A stretch of 64,000 nt of DNA from NCBI GenBank assembly GCA_024345305.1, contig BRON01000016.1, forward strand, positions 496,001 to 560,000. The letters run 5' to 3'. A program made the translations under genes and the position numbers. Below are positions 1 through 10,353 of the stretch, piece after piece. The notes beneath the pieces are model-generated. The model was given only the letters and a program-made list of their open reading frames with translations. It was not told where the DNA came from and did not search any database. Every line of letters starts with the position of its first letter. Position 1 is the first letter of the stretch. Source of the stretch: Mrakia gelida. Taxonomy: Eukaryota > Basidiomycota > Tremellomycetes > Cystofilobasidiales > Mrakiaceae.

Positions 1-844
1 GGGCTGTGATGAGAGGGAAGTCTTCGATGATGGACGGGTAAGGAGGGAGAACGAGAGGGTGGTCGAGGGGGTCGACCTCGTCCTTGGGAGACAAAGGAGG
101 AGAGGGAATGAGCGACGACACTGCGTCAAGGAGCGAAACGTCAGATCAAAGGGACATCGTCAGTGCTCGCCTTTCAGCCTGTTGAGCGCAGAGAGAACTC
201 AACTTGGAAGAACGGGAAAGAAAGGGGTTGGAGGGGAGAAGTCAAGAGGACGAGGTTGTGGTGGTTCGAAGGAACCTTAAGTCGTTCCGTCGACTCTTTC
301 TCGCGCGTCGCGATCGTCGGACGCTGCTTTCTCCTCCGAAATGATACCATCTTTTGTTCGAGAGGAATTGATACACTTTTCACTTCACGTACTCTGGACG
401 AGTCTCCCGCTCTCTCTCTTCTCCGAAGCAACCAGTCCTTCCCTCGACTCGACTCGTCCCCTCGCTCACTCTCGTCGCGTCTCGAAAGAACCCCATCACA
501 CAGCACGCGTCTACTATCGAGGGAAAGCGAGCACTCCGAGGGCAAAGCCAAAAAGAGAAGCGAAGAGAGAAGAAAGTCAAAAAACGAAGAAGTTGAGCCT
601 GCTGAAACGAAAAACCGAGAAATCGAAAACACAAAGTTGTTGAAACCACATCGCGACACCCTCGCCCACCTCCTCGCTCCCATCTCCCTCGGTCGTCGAA
701 GACTAGATCCTCACCCTCCTCCCTCGCTCTGCCTCCTCGACTCTCCTCTCTCGCTTCAATCCTCCTTCGACTCTCCCTCGCCTCCCCATCTCCCCAAACC
801 CCGCTCCTCCCTCCACTCGACTCAGATCGACGACTGAGAGCTCC
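1..844. other. Unassigned left edge, 3' of OPI3
   Basis: No gene is supported here. The right half (about 660-835) is a pyrimidine-rich plus-strand tract, as seen in promoters or 5' leaders of this genome. At 144-154 there is GATCAAAGGGA, the reverse complement of the motif that recurs in the pheromone promoters. The long open frames on both strands have biased, arginine/serine-rich composition and no recognisable domain. The stretch could hold the promoter of a gene lying left of the window. Confidence 0.4.
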
Positions 845-2585
845 TTAAAGCTCATCATCGCTCGTCCTCGCCTTACTCCTACTCCTCGTCATCCTTCCAG
901 GGGTCTGTCCCGTCCCCTCCGTCGCGCTCGTCGTCGCCTTCTTGGGAGGCGTAGCAGGCGAGATCTTGATGGCGTCCGCGTACGACTCAGCCTCGGTGTT
1001 GGCGGGCTTGAATGGAGCGGGGGCGAAGGACTTCTTCGCGGGAGTGGATTTGGCGGGGGTGGAAGGGGCGACGAGGGATTTGGGAGCGGCGGGAGTGGAG
1101 GATTTGGCGTCTTTGGCTCGTTGGACTTCTCGGGCGGCGTAGATTTTGGAGGTGAAGGGACTGGTTGGGAGGAGGAGAGGAGGGGGAGGAGCTCAGTGAA
1201 AGGTCCGATGGGTCGCAGAGGAAGGTGGCGAGCCAAGAGGAAAGGGCGAGGGAGGCGAACGGAAGGAGACGAGACGCGTCGAAAGTTGACGAAGGAGAGG
1301 ATATCGAACGTACCCCTCGAACCTCAACGCGATCCTGTAGACGACCCAGACGACGGCGGTGATGAGGATTCCAGCGGGTCGTCGGTACCTACACGCGTCG
1401 AGAAAACACGCTCAAGGTCAGTTCTCGGCGAGGGAACGAGCTCGAGCCGGAAGCAGGGAGGGAGGGACGAGAGCTTACCAGAGAGCGGTAGCGAAGAAGC
1501 ACATGGTCGATCCGTTGTACATGGGATCGGTCTGGACGTTGAAGGGGAAGCCGGTGACTGTTTGGAGTGAAGGAAAGACGCGTCTCGTCAGTCGGGAGAG
1601 GTCGAGAGGGAAGGGAAGGGAGGACGAGCTCGCGAACGCACCCATCTTGTCCTGGAGGATACCACAGTAGTCTCCGAGGTAGGTTCCTGCGCCGCCAAAG
1701 AGTTGAGATCAGCTTCATGTCTCGTCGAAGGACCGGAGATCGAGGAACAAGACCCACCAGTAACTCCAAGAGCCCAAGTCGAGCTCAAAACGAGGAGCTG
1801 TCCGATGAAGAAGATGAGGGCAGCGGTAGGCTTGAGGTAGGGGTGATCAGGGATAGCTTGAGGCTGAGCTCGGAGAGCCTTCTCGAACCTGGGAGGGATC
1901 GTAAAAGCGAGAAAGCAACGACGAGCAAGGTCAGCGAGAACAAAGGACGGCGAAAGGCGGACGGACGAAGGAAGGAGGAGGAGTCGACGGGAAAAGCGAA
2001 CTCACAGACCGTCTCGAAGGAACCCAGCTGCGACGATAGTGACGGCGAGGAGGTAGCAAGCCTTGTGAGGGGTACCGAGGATCTTGGTAATAGTTTTCCG
2101 GTTGTACTCTGAGAGGGAGGGAACGGATGGGGGAGGGAGGGAAGGAAGGGAGAAAGAAATCAGCTTCGTCCTTCACTCCCATTCTTGTCCTTCTTTTCAC
2201 CTCGACATCTTCATGAGCTTGGAGCGAGGAAGAATGAGAGACGAACCGTTCCTAGCGACGATGTTCCATACCAGAGGGTTGAAGATAATACTGTTACGAT
2301 GAGGTCGAAGCGAAAGAAAAAGGTCAGTCGAGCAAGCATCAACAAGGGAAGGAGATGTTGAGAGAGTGTGCTTTGAACGGACCTTCCGATAGAAATCCAC
2401 AAGCTGGGCTGGTTGAAGTCTACGAAATCCTTAACATCCACCTTCTGGATGAGTTGGAGCTGTTGTTCAAAGAAGGATGCCTACGAAAAGGGAAGGAACG
2501 TCATCAGCGAAGAGAAGGAAGCTCGCCAGCGAACACCTTCGTTAAGCTCAGTTTCAAGACCGTAGAGAGGATTAGAGCTTACCAT
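845..2585 (-). CDS. OPI3: Phosphatidyl-N-methylethanolamine N-methyltransferase (OPI3/PEMT type)
   Basis: Integral ER enzyme that uses S-adenosylmethionine for the last methylations of phosphatidylethanolamine to phosphatidylcholine. Joined exons give the family order: an N-terminal hydrophobic part with IFNPLVWNIVARN (yeast Opi3 has FNPIFWNIVAR), then GTPHKACYLLAVTIVAAGFLRD, GVTG-GTYLGDYCGILQDK, VTGFPFNVQTDPMYNGST, RPAGILITAVVWVVYRIALR and a final YAAREVQ segment. A Lys/Ala/Ser/Thr/Pro-rich tail of about 80 residues follows, ending SDDEL, and is longer than in yeast Opi3. The first coding exon appears to be only the ATG, which is followed at once by a GTAAGC donor; the next exon begins GCATCCTTC (Ala-Ser-Phe). 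There are roughly eight introns. The gene is divergent from RPN9 across about 250 bp. Confidence 0.85.
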
Positions 2586-2831
2586 TTTAACGAGAACCGA
2601 AGCGTATTAGGAAGACCGGTTGGGTGAAGTGAACGAGCTGATTCAGGGGGATCGATGAGAAGCTACAAGGTCGTTGTCAGAAGCAAGATGACCTCGAGCG
2701 CTCCGTCTCTCCTTCCCCTTCGCTCTGCCTCCGCGATTCCTACCCTCGAGCTTCGAGCTTCCTTCTCCTTCCCTCCACCCATCACCCCACCCTCCTCCTC
2801 CCCAACTCTTCTTCTTCCTTTCAGCTTCATC
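2586..2831. promoter_or_regulatory. Divergent OPI3/RPN9 promoter
   Basis: About 246 bp between the two start codons. The RPN9 side is a strongly CT-rich leader (2700-2825), the usual basidiomycete core promoter/5' leader style in this window. No TATA box was seen. Confidence 0.5.
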
Positions 2832-4871
2832 ATGGACGTCGACCCTTCTCCTTCTAGCTTCATCGCTTCTGCCAAGTCGTCTGCCCCCACGCCTGAGATC
2901 TCTTCCCTCCTCGACAAGATCTCCTCAGCATGGAAGAACAAGTCAGTTCATCTTCCTTCTCTCCTCCCTCCGAATCCTAGCTGACTTTTTGACTTCGTTG
3001 ATGAACAGGCTGTGGCACAACGTTACTGTCCTCCTCCTCAAATTTGTTGATGATCCTCATACGGGTTCTCTGCAGGTCGATCTCTTCAACTTGTAAGCAC
3101 ATCCACGTTGACCTCCCTCCCTCACTTCTCCTCCTTCTCTCGCTCACTCCCATCCTTGTTTCTTCCTCTTTAGGTTCATCCGAGACTTTGAGAAGAAGCT
3201 CAACCCTCTTCGTCTAGTCGAGATTGCACGAAAGGTGTCCCGTCAGATCGAAGGTCAGCTTCGACTCTCCTGCTCTCCCTCCACCTCTCCTCCTTCTCTC
3301 GAGCTCACACCTTCCCTTCTTCTTCGCTCCTGTCCTCAGACCCCACCGCCTCCCTCACCTTCCTCACCTCCCTGCACTCTCGCCTCTCTCACCCTTACCC
3401 TCCACCCAACGAAGTCACCAAAGAACCCACCCCCGCTCCCCCACCTCCAGCAGCGGAAGCCTACGCTCTCTCGCTCTCCTCCATCGCTTATGGCAAACTC
3501 CTCCTCGGAGACCTCAAGGGGACCAAGGACGCCATCGACGAGAGTGAGAAGCTTCTCGAGGGACTCGATGGAGTGGACAGTGTTGTTTGGGCTGGGTTCT
3601 ATGGTGTTTCGGGGGATTACTACAAGGTGAGTTGAGCTTCGAACGAAGGAAGGGAAGGAGGAGGTGGGCTGAACGAGAGCTCGAGGAGCTCGATGTCGAC
3701 GAGAGAGAGAGAGCTGACTGTTTCTTTGAATATCACGATTGTCGTTCGCAGGTCAACGCCGAGTACGGACCCTACTACAAGAACTCTCTCCTCTACCTCG
3801 CCTGCGTCAACCTCCCCGATCTGTCCAACGAGGAGCTCGTCGCTAGAGCTCACGATCTCTCCCTCGCCGCCCTGCTCGCCGATACTATCTACAACTTCGG
3901 AGAGCTGGTGAGTCAACCCTTCCAATCTTCACTGGCTACCTAGCTTCTTGATGTTGCTGTGATGGTGCTCGACGAGAGAAGGAGTCGACGACGAGAACGA
4001 GCTCAACCTGACGCGACCCTCCTCCCTCCCCTTCCCTCCTCCTTCAGCTTCAACACCCCATCCTCACCTCGCTCGACAACACCCCCGACGTCTGGATCAA
4101 GAACCTCCTGTTTGCGTTCAACGCTGGTGATATCGGGAAGTACGAGAGCTTGTCCCCTCATTTCCCTTCGGAGGTGAGTCGTCTCGTTCTCGTCCTTTCT
4201 CCCTTCAGCCCACCTTCCCGCTCTCTCTCCCCACCTCGCTCAAGCTGACTCCTTCCCACTCCCTCCCACCCTCCTCCCTCCCCCCCGCTCATTCCGCTCA
4301 CTCGTCCACTCCCTCGCCCGGGCTCGTTCCACTCGCCCCAGCCCATCCTCGAAGAGAACAAGAACTTCCTCCGCCAAAAGATCTGCCTCATGACACTCAT
4401 CGAATCCGTCTTCCGAAGAGCCTCAGACGACAGGATCCTCTCGTTCCAGAACATCGCGGAGGACACGAAGGTCTCGGTTGGAGAGGTTGAGTATCTGGTT
4501 ATGAAGGCGCTTTCGTGAGTTGACCCGCCCAACACCCTCCGTCTCTTCTCGTTCGCTCGAGCTCACTTCCTCCCCCTCCCTCTTTCTCACCCTCCTTTTC
4601 CTTACCCTCCCTTCCCCTGCCCACCCCAACTCCTCACCCAACCCCTCTCTGTCCCACTCGTCGCCTCGGTACCCTCCTCGACAGTCTCAAACTCATCCGA
4701 GGCTCTCTCGACTCCATCGCCCAAACGGCCACCATCACCTGGGTTCAACCTCGAGTGCTCGATCGATCCCAGCTTGAGGCGCTCGTTTCGAGACTTACCG
4801 AGTGGACGGATAAGGTCGGGAAGGTGGGAGAGTTTGTGGGTGAGAGGGGGGTGGGGGTTGCTGTTAAGTAG
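2832..4871 (+). CDS. RPN9: 26S proteasome regulatory subunit RPN9 (PSMD13)
   Basis: Non-ATPase subunit of the proteasome lid, a PCI-domain scaffold protein. Start MDVDPSPSSF; exons then read LWHNVTVLLLKFVDDP, VDLFNLFIRDFEKKLNPLRL and VEIARKVSRQIE. The middle contains AYALSLSSIAYGKLLLGDLK and YYKVNAEYGPYYKNSLLYLA. The PCI region contains EENKNFLRQKICLMTLIESV, FRRASDDRILSFQNIAEDT and VSVGEVEYLVMKALSLKLI. It ends WTDKVGKVGEFVG...VAVK before TAG. This is the order and approximate length (about 400 residues) of PSMD13/Rpn9. About eight short introns are removed, with donors GTAAGC, GTGAGT and GTGAGC. The 3' end lies about 490 bp from pheromone gene 1, which points towards it. Confidence 0.9.
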
Positions 4872-5192
4872 ATTGAAGGATGAGACGGAGGAGGGAGGGA
4901 ATGATATGGAGGTTTGCTTGATTTCGAGGAGTGGGGGGATGGGAAAGAGAGCGATGAGAGGATGGGAGAGGGAGAGGAAAGAGTGAAGAAGTGGACGAGA
5001 GGGGAGTGAGTCGAGAAGAAAGGGAATGAAAGGGAAGAACGACGACGCGACGATGGATGACTCCTCCCCTCGACGCAAGAACAGGTTCACTTCACTTCTT
5101 CTCGTTCGACTCATCCTCTGAGAAGCCATCTTCTTCGCTCGCTGATCGCTCAAGTATCTTTCAAGAAGGAGAAGAGTAGTTCGCGTCGTTTC
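4872..5192. other. Convergent spacer between RPN9 and pheromone gene 1
   Basis: This holds the 3' ends of the two convergent transcripts. No gene was seen. The conserved pheromone 3' element starts immediately to the right. Confidence 0.4.
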
Positions 5193-5220
5193 AAAACATA
5201 AATATCCCGACTCCAGCAGG
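5193..5220 (-). promoter_or_regulatory. Conserved pheromone 3' element, copy 1
   Basis: On the minus strand it reads CCTGCTGGAGTCGGGATAT then TTATGTTTTGA. It is shared, with small changes, by all six pheromone genes, always 45-80 nt past the 3' UTR intron. It is probably a polyadenylation or mRNA-processing element; the role is inferred from position only. Confidence 0.6.
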
Positions 5221-5271
5221 TCCAGGCCTCCCTATCCCTCAAGAACGATTAATCAAGCCAAACCAAGTCAT

Positions 5272-5346
5272 CTAGAACGAAGAAAGAAGACCAGAGTCAG
5301 TATCAAGAGACGCTCGAAGGAAGGGAAGGGAAGGGGAAGCACTCAC
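5272..5346 (-). other. 3' UTR intron of pheromone gene 1
   Basis: On the minus strand a GTGAGT donor starts 10 nt after the stop codon, CTGAC lies at 5296-5300 and the intron ends CTAG. It is 75 nt long. The same layout recurs in the other five pheromone genes. Confidence 0.65.
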
Positions 5347-5356
5347 CAAGACTGGT

Positions 5357-5479
5357 TTAGGCGATGGTGCAGAAAAGGACGTTGGCTCCAGTGGAAGCCT
5401 TGGCCTCCTCGACGGGAGCGTTGGTCTGCTCAGCAGCGGCGGCGACGAAGGGAGTGAAGATAGCGGTGAAGGCGTCCAT
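5357..5479 (-). CDS. Lipopeptide mating pheromone precursor 1 (CaaX CTIA)
   Basis: A 40-residue precursor starting MDAFTAIFTPFVAAAAEQTN and ending in the CaaX box CTIA, expected to be farnesylated and carboxymethylated at Cys37. The variable C-terminal part is ASTGANVLFC, preceded by VEEAK, where N-terminal processing probably occurs. It lacks a signal peptide, as expected for Ste6-type exported fungal lipopeptides. The start is fixed by the shared MDAFTA leader of its five paralogues. A TATAAAA box (minus strand, 5579-5585) lies about 100 nt upstream. It is divergent from copy 2 across 576 bp. The CaaX and position near STE3 identify it; the partner receptor allele is unknown. Confidence 0.85.
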   Translation of the reverse strand: MDAFTAIFTPFVAAAAEQTNAPVEEAKASTGANVLFCTIA

Positions 5480-6055
5480 GTTGAGAGTGAAGGGTTTGGA
5501 AAGGAAGGTGGGTAGGAGAGAGGTAAGAAGGAGTTGAAAGAGTTGGTTGGGGAGGAAGAAGGTGTCGGGCGTTCGAGCTTTTATAGGATTTTCGGGATCT
5601 GCGCTTGGTGGAGGAGGGAACAAGGGATGAAACGGAAAGGAGAAGGAGTGGAAGCCGTTCTGTAGGAGAGAAGAAGCCGAAAGAAGGTCGAAGAGCGAGA
5701 AGAACAAAAGAAACTTGTCTCGCGCGCGCGCTGAAACAAGGGGCTGAGCGAACGAGACGCGTCGATCTCTGGTCCTTTTGATCCGGCTGGATTTCCGCTC
5801 GCTAGATAGATTGCGGCCTATTCGCGTCCCGTCGAACAAAGAGAAAGCAATCTATCTTTGCTATCTCCTGCGCGTTTCGAGCGTTGTTCTCGAACAGAAC
5901 AACGCGAGGTGAAAAAAGAGGTCCGAGCGTCGGAGATCTTGCTCGACCCTTAAAATAGCGACCTCAGTTCGTTTCCCATCTCTTCCCTCAACCACTACCT
6001 ACCTTCTACTCCACCTCTTCACTCCAACCCAAACCAACTCCTTCTTCACTTCACA
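5480..6055. promoter_or_regulatory. Bidirectional promoter of pheromone pair I
   Basis: It contains CCTTTTGATCC at 5774-5784, ACAAAGAGA at 5836-5844 and the inverted repeat CGTTGTTC (5882-5889)/GAACAACG (5897-5904). There is a TATAAAA on the minus strand near 5579-5585 and TTAAAATA near 5950 for the plus gene. The stretch 5725-5819 resembles 22363-22445 in pair III, with shared blocks in the same order. The motifs look like HMG-box protein sites and resemble the Ustilago pheromone response element ACAAAGGGA; that function is inferred. Confidence 0.6.
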
Positions 6056-6183
6056 ATGGACGCCTTCACCGCTACCCTACCCTCTCTCCCTTCGTCGCCG
6101 CCGCTGCTGAGACCACCACTGCTCCCTCCGTCGAGGCTAAGGTCTCCACCGGAGCCAACGCTCTCGTGTGCATCATTGCTTAA
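6056..6183 (+). pseudogene. Frameshifted pheromone precursor 2 (CaaX CIIA out of frame)
   Basis: It starts MDAFTA like its paralogues, but 35 nt lie between the A of ATG and the TTC of the conserved FVAAAAE, so the start and the mature peptide are in different frames. The downstream frame reads FVAAAAETTTAPSVEAKVST then GANALVC-IIA and TAA at 6181-6183. The altered segment is 6074-6090, where the other copies have 12 nt and this one has 17. No ATG in the peptide frame was found just upstream. Read from its own ATG the protein has no CaaX end. The 3' UTR intron and downstream element are intact, so this is either a recent break or a base-calling error. Confidence 0.7.
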
Positions 6184-6194
6184 GTCGAGTCATT

Positions 6195-6282
6195 GTGAGT
6201 CTCTCTTCCTCTCTCGACCCTCGCTCGTCGTCTCCTCGTTCTGACATCCTCCCGCTTCCGCTCTCTCTTCTCTCTTTCGCAG
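6195..6282 (+). other. 3' UTR intron of pheromone copy 2
   Basis: The GTGAGT donor lies 12 nt past the stop, CTGAC is at 6241-6245 and the acceptor is TTCGCAG at the end. It is 88 nt long and is retained although the reading frame is broken. Confidence 0.6.
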
Positions 6283-6325
6283 GCGACTTCGCTGCGATGT
6301 GGAACGATGGGTTATAACGAGCTTC

Positions 6326-6352
6326 GCTGGACTCGGAGCAGATATATGTTTT
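6326..6352 (+). promoter_or_regulatory. Conserved pheromone 3' element, copy 2
   Basis: Reads GCTGGACTCGGAGCAGATAT followed by ATGTTTT. This is the most diverged of the six, with an internal insertion. Confidence 0.5.
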
Positions 6353-7446
6353 GAATCCCTGATCTCTTCCGTTCTAAGCAAGACCTCTTCCTCTCTTTCT
6401 TCGAAAGCATCGACACGGACAAGTCTCGACACGTCGCTCTGGTTATGTTTCTGCCGATGAGCTGCTTTCTCATTCACGCAAGTCACCCCATCTCATTTGA
6501 TATCTCACTCTGATCTTCTATGAACCTCTCTCGTCCCTGTTCGACGATGGCTCGCCTTAGAGAAGATCACAGCTCGTCTGCGACGACGTCGTCGTTCCTT
6601 TTCCCTCTGCCACGCCGTTTTCGCAGCGCCAGAAATCCGTCGCAGAGAAGATGGGTCTGCAGCTTGGTGGATAGGAGCACGAGAACACGAGAGCTAAGCG
6701 CGGAACTCCTGCTAGATCTTCTCCCAGTTTCGAGCGACGACTACGATGCAGGCGACTCTGCTCTTCTCCCTGCGAGCTCGAGCGATGAAGAGGGCTCTTT
6801 CGAGACTGCGAACATGTGGAGCAGGTGGTGGTAGCAGCTCCCACATGAGCCTGACGTCAGCAAGAAGGCAGCGTATCTGCAGAAGCAAGGGGTCGAGCTC
6901 TCGAGGGAGAGGACTCAGGAGTTGAAGCCCGCTGCTAAGGCAAAACAGGGACGAAAGAACAAAGAAATCTCCCAGGGTCAGATGAGTGCGAGCGGAAGGC
7001 GTTCTGATGGAAAGGAGGTACGAGCGGGGAGACGTTCGGAGCTGGCCTAAGGACGAATGAAAGGGACGAGGGAACACGAACGGTCGAAGCTCGCCGGAAG
7101 CGGAGGCGAGGGAAACTGAGAGATGATGCCAGCAGAGCTGTATCGAGCCCTAGAGGTCGTGCTAGCAAATGGTATATCCTGATACGAAGACGAAGCTCGG
7201 CTATTAACGAGTTTGTTTATCCGAGATAAGTGCTCGTTTGAAGAGGAGGAAGGAAGGAAAGGGTGAGCTCGACCAAACTCAGGGTGATCGAGAATCAACC
7301 TCCCATTGTTCTCGTTCTTCCAGTTTCACTCGTCCTTCAACCTCCAACGAGCAGAGCTGACCTCTTTTTGACACTTAACAGCGAGCATCCTCTTAGACAG
7401 ATACACATCCCTCCTCATCCTCTCTCCCCTTCCCCTTCCCTTCGCC
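6353..7446. other. STE3 upstream region without a recognised gene
   Basis: About 1.1 kb. Only low-complexity open frames without domains or splice-site context were seen. The 150 bp before the STE3 start are CT-rich. No exact CCTTTGATC site was found, unlike the pheromone promoters; ATTTGATATC near 6497-6506 is the nearest match. Confidence 0.4.
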
Positions 7447-8877
7447 ATGCACGACCTCGTCTTCATCATCTACGCCTTCTTCGCCCTCTTCCTCCTCCTT
7501 CTCGCCTCCCCTCCTCACTGGCGCTCAGGCAACGTCGGAGCCCTCTGCCTCGTCGTCTGGGCCTTCATCGGTACCCTCGGATTCCTCGTAAACGCCATCG
7601 TCTGGTGGGACAACATTGAGGATCATTCTCCGGTCTGGTGCGATATCTGTCAGTGAAAACGTCGAGCTCAACCTCTTCCTCCTCCCCCTCCTCCTCCTTC
7701 CCTCCCCTCCTTTTCGAGCTCGCTGACTTGGCTTCGTCGCTTTTCAGGGACCAAATTGAACGTCACGCTCACCACTGGAATCGCTGCAGGATGTCTCTGC
7801 GTCAACCGTCGTCTGATGATCATCTCTTCAGCAAAGAGGTCGTCCGTTTCGTCGAGGGATCGTCGGTGGGGATTCTGGATCGACGTCGCTATCGGACTCG
7901 TCCCTCCCATTTTCGTTATGGCGATCCACTACACCGTCCAAGGAAACCGCTACAACATCCTCGAGGGACACGGATGCATCCCAGCTACGTACAACGACTG
8001 GAAGGGCATCGTGGTCGTCTACATCCCCGCTCTCCTCCTCGGAGTGATCTCGTTCGTTTACGGAGGTTCGTCGTCGCTTCTCTTCCTTCTCCTTCCCGTT
8101 TCGTTCTCGTACTCACCTTATCTCTGCCTCTTCCTTGCAGGCCTCTCCATCTACAACTTCACCTCTCGTCGTCGTCAATTCCAATCCGTCCTCCAAAACT
8201 CGTCGGGAGGACTCAACACCTCGAGGTTCATTCGACTCATCTCCCTCTCCTCCCTCGAAATGCTCCTCACCGTCCCCGTTGGGATCTGGTCGACCTCCTA
8301 CGCCTTCCAATACACCCTCTCCCCTGCTCTCAACTGGAAGGACACCCACGAGGATTTCTCCAAAGTCTACAGCTTCGACGCCGCCGCCATGATCGCCGCC
8401 GGTGCTTTGGTTATCGAGCGTCCTGCGATTCAACGTTGGATCCCCGTCTTCGCCGCTTTCGCCTACTTCTGCTTCTTCGGAGCGCAGGAGGAAGCCTTGG
8501 TGTCTTACTGGTGGGCGGCTGGGTGGGTGGTCAGGACTGGGAAGAGGCTTTTCAAGAAGCGAGGAGCAGACGCGTCAGTTCTTTTCGCTCTCGTTGTCCC
8601 CCACGCGGCGAGCTCCTGCTGACCTCTCCCTTCTTCGTTCTCTCTCTACAGGCCAACCACTGAGGACGCCTTCCTTCGTGTACCCCAGCTCGGCAACTCC
8701 ATCGGGCCCGTCAGCCCAACCAACCCTGGCTTCCCAAATCGGTCGACGGAGGATCTCGAGAAGGGAGGACTCTCGTTAACGATCACGGAGGATGGAGAGA
8801 AGGAGGCTTCGCTAGGAGTGGGTCACAAGAAGTCGGGGATAGCGGTGAGGGTGGAACGGAACGTGGTTGAGGAGTGA
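7447..8877 (+). CDS. STE3: STE3-type lipopeptide pheromone receptor (GPCR)
   Basis: Seven-helix plasma-membrane receptor of the fungal STE3 family, which binds farnesylated pheromone of the opposite mating type and signals through a heterotrimeric G protein. Four exons (7447-7648, 7748-8065, 8141-8573, 8652-8877) give 392 residues. Helix 1 is HDLVFIIYAFFALFLLLLAS. The family signatures are NAIVWWDN, WCDIWTKLNVTLTTGIAAG, CLCVNRRL and CIPATYNDW, then a cytoplasmic loop with SRRRQFQ. The hydrophilic C-terminal tail of about 85 residues starts after WVVRTGKRLFKKRG. Donors are GTCAGT and GTTCGT. It sits between pheromone pairs I and II, the usual P/R arrangement. The mating-type allele cannot be told from sequence alone. 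Confidence 0.93.
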
Positions 8878-9496
8878 TACATCCGGTCTTTTGGGTTTCG
8901 TTTCGCTTTCGTCCTTCGTCTTTTGTTTGTGCTTCTTTTGGGTACTCTGTTTGCTACACATAGATGACTACTTAGTAATTTACACGCTATTCTATTCACG
9001 CTTCGTTTTACTTCGATGAAGAAGAGGAGACACGAAGTGGACGGACGAAAAGAGATCGCGAGTCGCGAAGTCTCGACGCGTCGTCCCTTTCTCGTCGTAC
9101 CCCGATTCCGCAAACCTTCTCGATAGACTTCATGCTGCAGCGTTGGACCCTTTATTGTCGCTTGTATCGAAACTTCCTGTTGTGAACAACTAGGTCTCGT
9201 AATCGAAGGAACGAAGAGGCCATCGCGACCTCGACGCAAAATGGTCTCAACGTTCGAAAGAAGACTCTGCGGGCCCTTCCTTCCGATCTCGAACTCTTCC
9301 AGAATCTGAAGGACAACACTTGAGTTAAGTTACAGCGAGAATGTGCGACGATCCGGATTGCACGTAAGACGGACGCGGGGTTCGCGAAAGAAGACGACGC
9401 GCTCGCGTTTGACTCGCGGAAAGCGCACCACTTATCTCTTTTCTTCGCTCTCGGGTATCTTTCGGTCACTGAACAGGCTCTCAGGAAGTTGATTGT
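8878..9496. other. STE3 3' flank and spacer
   Basis: Downstream of the receptor stop, 8878-9000 is AT-rich with TTTGTTTG runs and probably contains the STE3 3' UTR. The rest has no supported gene. The next feature is the 3' element of pheromone gene 3. Confidence 0.4.
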
Positions 9497-9526
9497 TTAA
9501 AACATATATCCCCGAATCCAGCAGGT
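9497..9526 (-). promoter_or_regulatory. Conserved pheromone 3' element, copy 3
   Basis: Minus strand reads CCTGCTGGATTCGGGGATAT then ATGTTTTAA. It matches the elements behind the other pheromone genes. Confidence 0.6.
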
Positions 9527-9564
9527 TCAACATCGCGTCCGTCCATCGAGCTCAAAGTGATCAT

Positions 9565-9650
9565 CTGAAGGAAAAGAAGAAGAAGGGGGGGCAGGTCAGC
9601 TTCGTACATCGGAGGAGGAGTGCAAAAGAAGTGAAGGAAGAGGTACTCAC
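9565..9650 (-). other. 3' UTR intron of pheromone gene 3
   Basis: GTGAGT donor 10 nt after the stop, CTGAC at 9595-9599, CTTCAG acceptor; 86 nt. Confidence 0.65.
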
Positions 9651-9660
9651 GAGACTCGAT

Positions 9661-9783
9661 TTAGGCGATGGTGCAGAAAGCGAAGGTAGGTCCGGTCGAC
9701 CTCTTCGCCTCCTCGACGGGAGCGTTGGTCTCCTCAGCGGCGGAAGCGACGAAAGGGGTGAAGATGGCAGTGAAGGCGTCCAT
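9661..9783 (-). CDS. Lipopeptide mating pheromone precursor 3 (CaaX CTIA)
   Basis: A 40-residue precursor: leader MDAFTAIFTPFVASAAEETN, then APVEEAK and the variable end RSTGPTFAFC followed by TIA. The encoded protein is identical to precursor 6 at 22649-22771 although the nucleotide sequences differ at several third positions. It is divergent from precursor 4 and lies about 0.8 kb downstream of STE3. Expected processing is farnesylation at Cys37, removal of TIA and N-terminal trimming near EAK. A TATA-like TACAAAAG is found on the minus strand about 110 nt upstream. Confidence 0.87.
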   Translation of the reverse strand: MDAFTAIFTPFVASAAEETNAPVEEAKRSTGPTFAFCTIA

Positions 9784-10353
9784 GTTGAGAGTTGAGAGGT
9801 TTGGAAGGAAGGTGGGTAAGAAGGGAGTGAAGAGTGGAGTTGAAGGTAGTGGTTGGAGGATAAGAACGAGGAGGGAGGGACGTCGAGCTTTTGTACCTCG
9901 CGCCTCGATTTCGGATCCTCCCTTGTTCTCGCTCCTCGAACAAAAGGAGTGTCGAGAAGACAGGTATCGACAGGAGGGGATGCATCGAGGAATCTGGCCT
10001 TTTAGCCAAGTGCATGCATGACGCCGGAAGAAGTCGAGAATGAAACGAAGGAGAACAAAGGGGAAGTCGAGGGCTGAAAGGCGAAGACCGAGGAGTTCCC
10101 TTTGATCTTCTCGATTTCCTTTTCATTGACGAGAGCTCTCGCCTTTGATCCCTCTGTTCTCGTTTCGACGATCCTCTGGGCAGGCCTGGGCGCTCTCCGG
10201 ATGCGAACAAGGGCATTTCGGAAAGCTCGAAAAGGGTACAAAAAGGTCGAACGACGCGTCTCTTCCTCTTTCTCTCCAACCACTACCTTCACTCCACTCT
10301 TCACCTTCACTCCTCTTTACCCAACTAACCCGAAACCTTCCCTCGCTCTCAAC
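9784..10353. promoter_or_regulatory. Bidirectional promoter of pheromone pair II
   Basis: It contains CCCTTTGATC at 10098-10107, GCCTTTGATCCC at 10141-10152 and ACAAAGGGG at 10055-10063, close to the known PRE core ACAAAGGGA. There is an inverted repeat TTGTTC (9923-9928)/GAACAA (9938-9943). A TATA-like TACAAAAAG near 10238 serves the plus gene. The stretch GCCGGAAGAAG near 10023 is shared with pair III. Confidence 0.6.

Noticed and set aside
163..837. Long plus-strand open frame at the left edge
   Set aside because: Arg/Ser/Leu-rich low-complexity translation of a CT-rich tract; no domain, no supporting splice pattern, and a minus-strand frame of similar quality overlaps it.
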